Assembly: GCA_050948825.1 (NCBI GenBank)
Contig: JBMNEO010000005.1
Coordinates: 1 to 64,000 of the forward strand
Direction: 5' to 3'
DNA from: DUQX01 sp050948825
GTDB lineage: Bacteria; Bacillota; Dethiobacteria; DTU022; UBA8154
DNA: 64,000 bases
Both the position numbers and the translations under genes were made by a program. Of this stretch, positions 62,119 through 64,000 are shown in pieces. Positions within the stretch are counted from its first letter, which is position 1, and every line of letters begins with the position of its first letter. The notes under the pieces were generated by a model, which worked only from the letters and a program-made list of their open reading frames with translations, was not told where the DNA came from and did no database searches.

Positions 62119-63153
62119 TTATTGCCAGTAAGCGGCCAGTACCTTGCATAATTGTTCAGGAACTTCTACCGTAAACGGTTCCTGCAGGAGGATCTGCAGG
62201 GAATTTACATCGGAGGGTTTCCAGAGGGTATTTAGATATGTTCGCGGAATAATACGCGCATGCAGGGAAAAAAACTGTTCTGCTTGACCGGCAGGTGCAA
62301 AATAAAGCACCATATTAAAACTGTAAATACTTTTGCTATCAAAATATTTAAATAAACGCAGCAGTCCTTCACTGAAGTCTTCTATATCCGCCTCATTCAG
62401 GTCGGATACTGAATGAATCTCAGGAAAAATAACATCATATTCCCCAATAGCTCCCAGGGAGACAAAAGGTACAATCCAATGTCCCCTTCCGATTGTGCCG
62501 ATATATCTTTCCATTTTGGATTCTTCGACTTCACACAGTTCTCTCCAATAGTTCCTGCCGGAACGCTCAAAAAATAGTTTGCTGTTTTCAAAAGTTTTCC
62601 GGTAGAGGTTGCCGGGGGATGAAGTGATAATTAGCTGTTGGTGAGGGTGCAGCAGACCCCCTCCGGAAGGGGGCATGTAATTCCAGGATAGAATATGGTA
62701 GGGAATGCGGGGTTCTTTTTTAGATATAAATTGAAAAAAATCAACCCCTGCGCCGAAAGCATCTGTCAGCAGCTTTTTGTTAAAACCTGATAACGGCATT
62801 AAATGTTTTTGGCTCATCACTGTTAAAACGCTATATTGATCATAAGGAGAGATGTTCGGTATAACCTTTGCTTCTCCTTTTTCCAGAAAACCTTCCGGCA
62901 AGATTTCCGGGGGAAACCTGGGTGTTGCTGTTTCAATATTTTCCGGACAGAAGGGGCAATATTTTCGTGCATCCAGGGTATTCCAGGAGGAGAAATCAAC
63001 CTTTTTTGTTTTAATAGCACCAAAATGTGCCAGCCTTCCGCTTTCGCCGGTCAGGGGATCAAAGCGAATTTCCGTGTCAATACTCTTTCTGGCAAATCCT
63101 TCCCTGGGATCCATGAAGGTTGAAGTAACGGTCTTTTTTTTAAATTCGAGCAT
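62119..63153 (-). CDS. Galactose-1-phosphate uridylyltransferase-like protein (HIT superfamily)
   Basis: A 344-residue GalT-like nucleotidyltransferase. It has CPFCPEN (zinc pair) near residue 66 and the active-site triad region LLHPHQQ (HPHxQ-like). In the Leloir pathway GalT acts with GalE, which is encoded elsewhere in this window. Members in Clostridia may instead use other sugar phosphates or act as ADP-sulfurylase-type enzymes, so the substrate is uncertain. GGGGAAC precedes the ATG at long spacing. Confidence 0.8.
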   Translation of the reverse strand: MLEFKKKTVTSTFMDPREGFARKSIDTEIRFDPLTGESGRLAHFGAIKTKKVDFSSWNTLDARKYCPFCPENIETATPRFPPEILPEGFLEKGEAKVIPNISPYDQYSVLTVMSQKHLMPLSGFNKKLLTDAFGAGVDFFQFISKKEPRIPYHILSWNYMPPSGGGLLHPHQQLIITSSPGNLYRKTFENSKLFFERSGRNYWRELCEVEESKMERYIGTIGRGHWIVPFVSLGAIGEYDVIFPEIHSVSDLNEADIEDFSEGLLRLFKYFDSKSIYSFNMVLYFAPAGQAEQFFSLHARIIPRTYLNTLWKPSDVNSLQILLQEPFTVEVPEQLCKVLAAYWQ

Positions 63154-63200
63154 GATGTGTTGTTCCCCATTTCTAACAATTAAAAAACGGATACTGCTCT

Positions 63201-63791
63201 TTATACGGGCAAATATCCCTTTTTAATAGAATCGTTGATAATTGTTTCAGCAAAATCCCATAGTGTTTTTGAGGTTTCAATAATACTCTTATTATGTTCA
63301 ATTACCTTATCACTGGTTACTCCATGTTTTTTCCATGATTCGCCTTTTGTTTTATAATTATGCAGCAGGGGCTGCAGTCTGTCAAGCGCAGCGGCAAAAC
63401 GCGCTTCGGGTGTTGAACGTTTTTCAAATTCCTCCCATAGCCGTTGAAAGTCCTCCTTCTGATCAGGCGGTAATATGTTGAATAAACGATCCGCCGCCTT
63501 TTTTTCGCGTTCAAGTTTGTCTGCGTAGGGAGTTCCCTCATAACAATATGTGTCACCTGCATCTATCTCTACAATATCGTGGATCAATAGCATTTTAACA
63601 ACCCGCCAGAGATCCAGATCTTCATGTGAATATTCGCCGAGCAAAATGCCCATTATAGCCAGGTGCCAGGAATGCTCGGCATCGTTCTCCCTTCTTGTCC
63701 CATCCATTAAAATACTTTGTCTGAAAACCTGCTTCAATTTGTCTATCTCAATAATAAACTCTATTTGCTGTTTTAATCTGTTGTTATGCAC
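63201..63791 (-). CDS. HD-domain nucleotide phosphohydrolase (YfbR-like)
   Basis: A 196-residue HD-superfamily hydrolase of the HD_3/YfbR group. NDAEHSWHLA and LLIHDIVEIDAGD carry the metal-binding His and Asp residues; RFAAALDRLQPLL is the later conserved part. Relatives remove phosphate from 5'-deoxynucleotides. The start is GTG with AAGGAG, which overlaps the stop of the ADP-ribosylglycohydrolase-like gene upstream (6-base gap). Confidence 0.86.
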   Translation of the reverse strand: MHNNRLKQQIEFIIEIDKLKQVFRQSILMDGTRRENDAEHSWHLAIMGILLGEYSHEDLDLWRVVKMLLIHDIVEIDAGDTYCYEGTPYADKLEREKKAADRLFNILPPDQKEDFQRLWEEFEKRSTPEARFAAALDRLQPLLHNYKTKGESWKKHGVTSDKVIEHNKSIIETSKTLWDFAETIINDSIKKGYLPV

Positions 63792-63797
63792 AGCTTT

Positions 63798-64000
63798 TTA
63801 CTCCTTATACTTTTGCTTAATAGCAGTATCCAGGTATTTATTATTAAAAAGTTCTACAACTGACAGCAAATCAGGTGTTAGTTTTCTTTTTACAGTATCC
63901 ACGATGTTGGAGGGCATATCCTTATAGTAAGCCTGTGCAATGCCTCCGGTAATACAAGCAATGGTATCGCTGTCTCCGCCGATAGATACTGCTTTCCTGA
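63798..64000 (-). CDS. ADP-ribosylglycohydrolase family protein (C-terminal part)
   Basis: The last 66 codons of a gene running off the window edge. The segment AVSIGGDSDTIACITGGIA is the conserved metal-binding C-terminal motif of the ADP-ribosylglycohydrolase/DraG family, which removes ADP-ribose from proteins or small molecules. It ends with TAA at 63798 and is followed at once by the HD phosphohydrolase gene, so the two are one operon. Confidence 0.88.
   Translation of the reverse strand, partial: RKAVSIGGDSDTIACITGGIAQAYYKDMPSNIVDTVKRKLTPDLLSVVELFNNKYLDTAIKQKYKE

Overview
The window looks like a chromosomal segment of a low-GC, spore-forming Firmicute of the Clostridia type. The evidence is spoVS with a sigma-H-like promoter, a DUF421/DUF1657 spore-membrane protein pair, a T-box leader before leuA, a Gram-positive-type LexA operator, an Hfq-MiaA-MutL-MutS block and many TTG/GTG starts with strong GGAGG sites. 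Genes for a biotin-dependent sodium-pumping decarboxylase suggest an anaerobe that uses a sodium gradient. The species cannot be named from the sequence alone. No CRISPR array, insertion sequence or prophage was seen.

Layout. 1-4.2 kb: an overlapping three-gene membrane cluster (unknown anchored protein, short FtsH-like AAA+ metalloprotease, membrane metallophosphoesterase), then thpR. 4.2-8.3 kb: recA, rny, an unknown gene and spoVS. 8.4-12.3 kb: M19 dipeptidase, PHP phosphoesterase, then gamma, biotin-carrier and beta subunits of a Na+-translocating decarboxylase. 12.5-16.7 kb: VanW protein, DUF1657 protein, DUF421-DUF1657 fusion, gltX. 16.7-25.9 kb: a GT4 glycosyltransferase, an HD-GYP protein, a TipAS-type MerR regulator with a 19-bp-spacer promoter, a flavodoxin, an HD protein, two GT2 glycosyltransferases, galE and a DUF3006 protein. 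26-34.8 kb: alanine dehydrogenase, an FHA-FtsW/RodA fusion with its own transpeptidase, DUF554, a cyclodeaminase-like protein and an ABC-2 exporter. 35.1-37.2 kb: a lipoprotein and a gene-poor AT-rich stretch ending in the leucine T-box. 37.2-48.7 kb: leuA, lexA, a PLP enzyme, hfq, miaA, mutL, mutS, a PerR-like regulator and miaB. 48.9-53.9 kb: small zinc-ribbon and DUF2007 proteins, a UbiB-like kinase, proB, proC and tRNA-Trp(CCA). 54-59.2 kb: a CAP-domain protein, a Cache-HAMP histidine kinase and a frameshifted sodium:solute symporter with a tiny accessory ORF. 59.8-64 kb: SRAP, Mrp, a NifU-like scaffold, a GalT-like enzyme, an HD phosphohydrolase and the end of an ADP-ribosylglycohydrolase.

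The genes group into several themes. DNA repair and SOS are represented by recA, lexA, mutSL and SRAP, with matching LexA-like boxes before recA and lexA. RNA processing is represented by rny, hfq, miaA, miaB and thpR. Envelope building is represented by the FHA-FtsW/PBP pair, VanW, the glycosyltransferases and galE. Sporulation is represented by spoVS and the DUF421/DUF1657 pair.

The least explained items are the FtsH-like/phosphoesterase cluster, the orphan DUF421-DUF1657 pair with a U-tract-less hairpin between its genes, the FHA-FtsW fusion, and an in-frame insert in the HAMP region of the histidine kinase gene. That insert carries a canonical G-quadruplex motif and an inverted repeat. 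The frameshifts in the symporter may be real decay or sequencing error.
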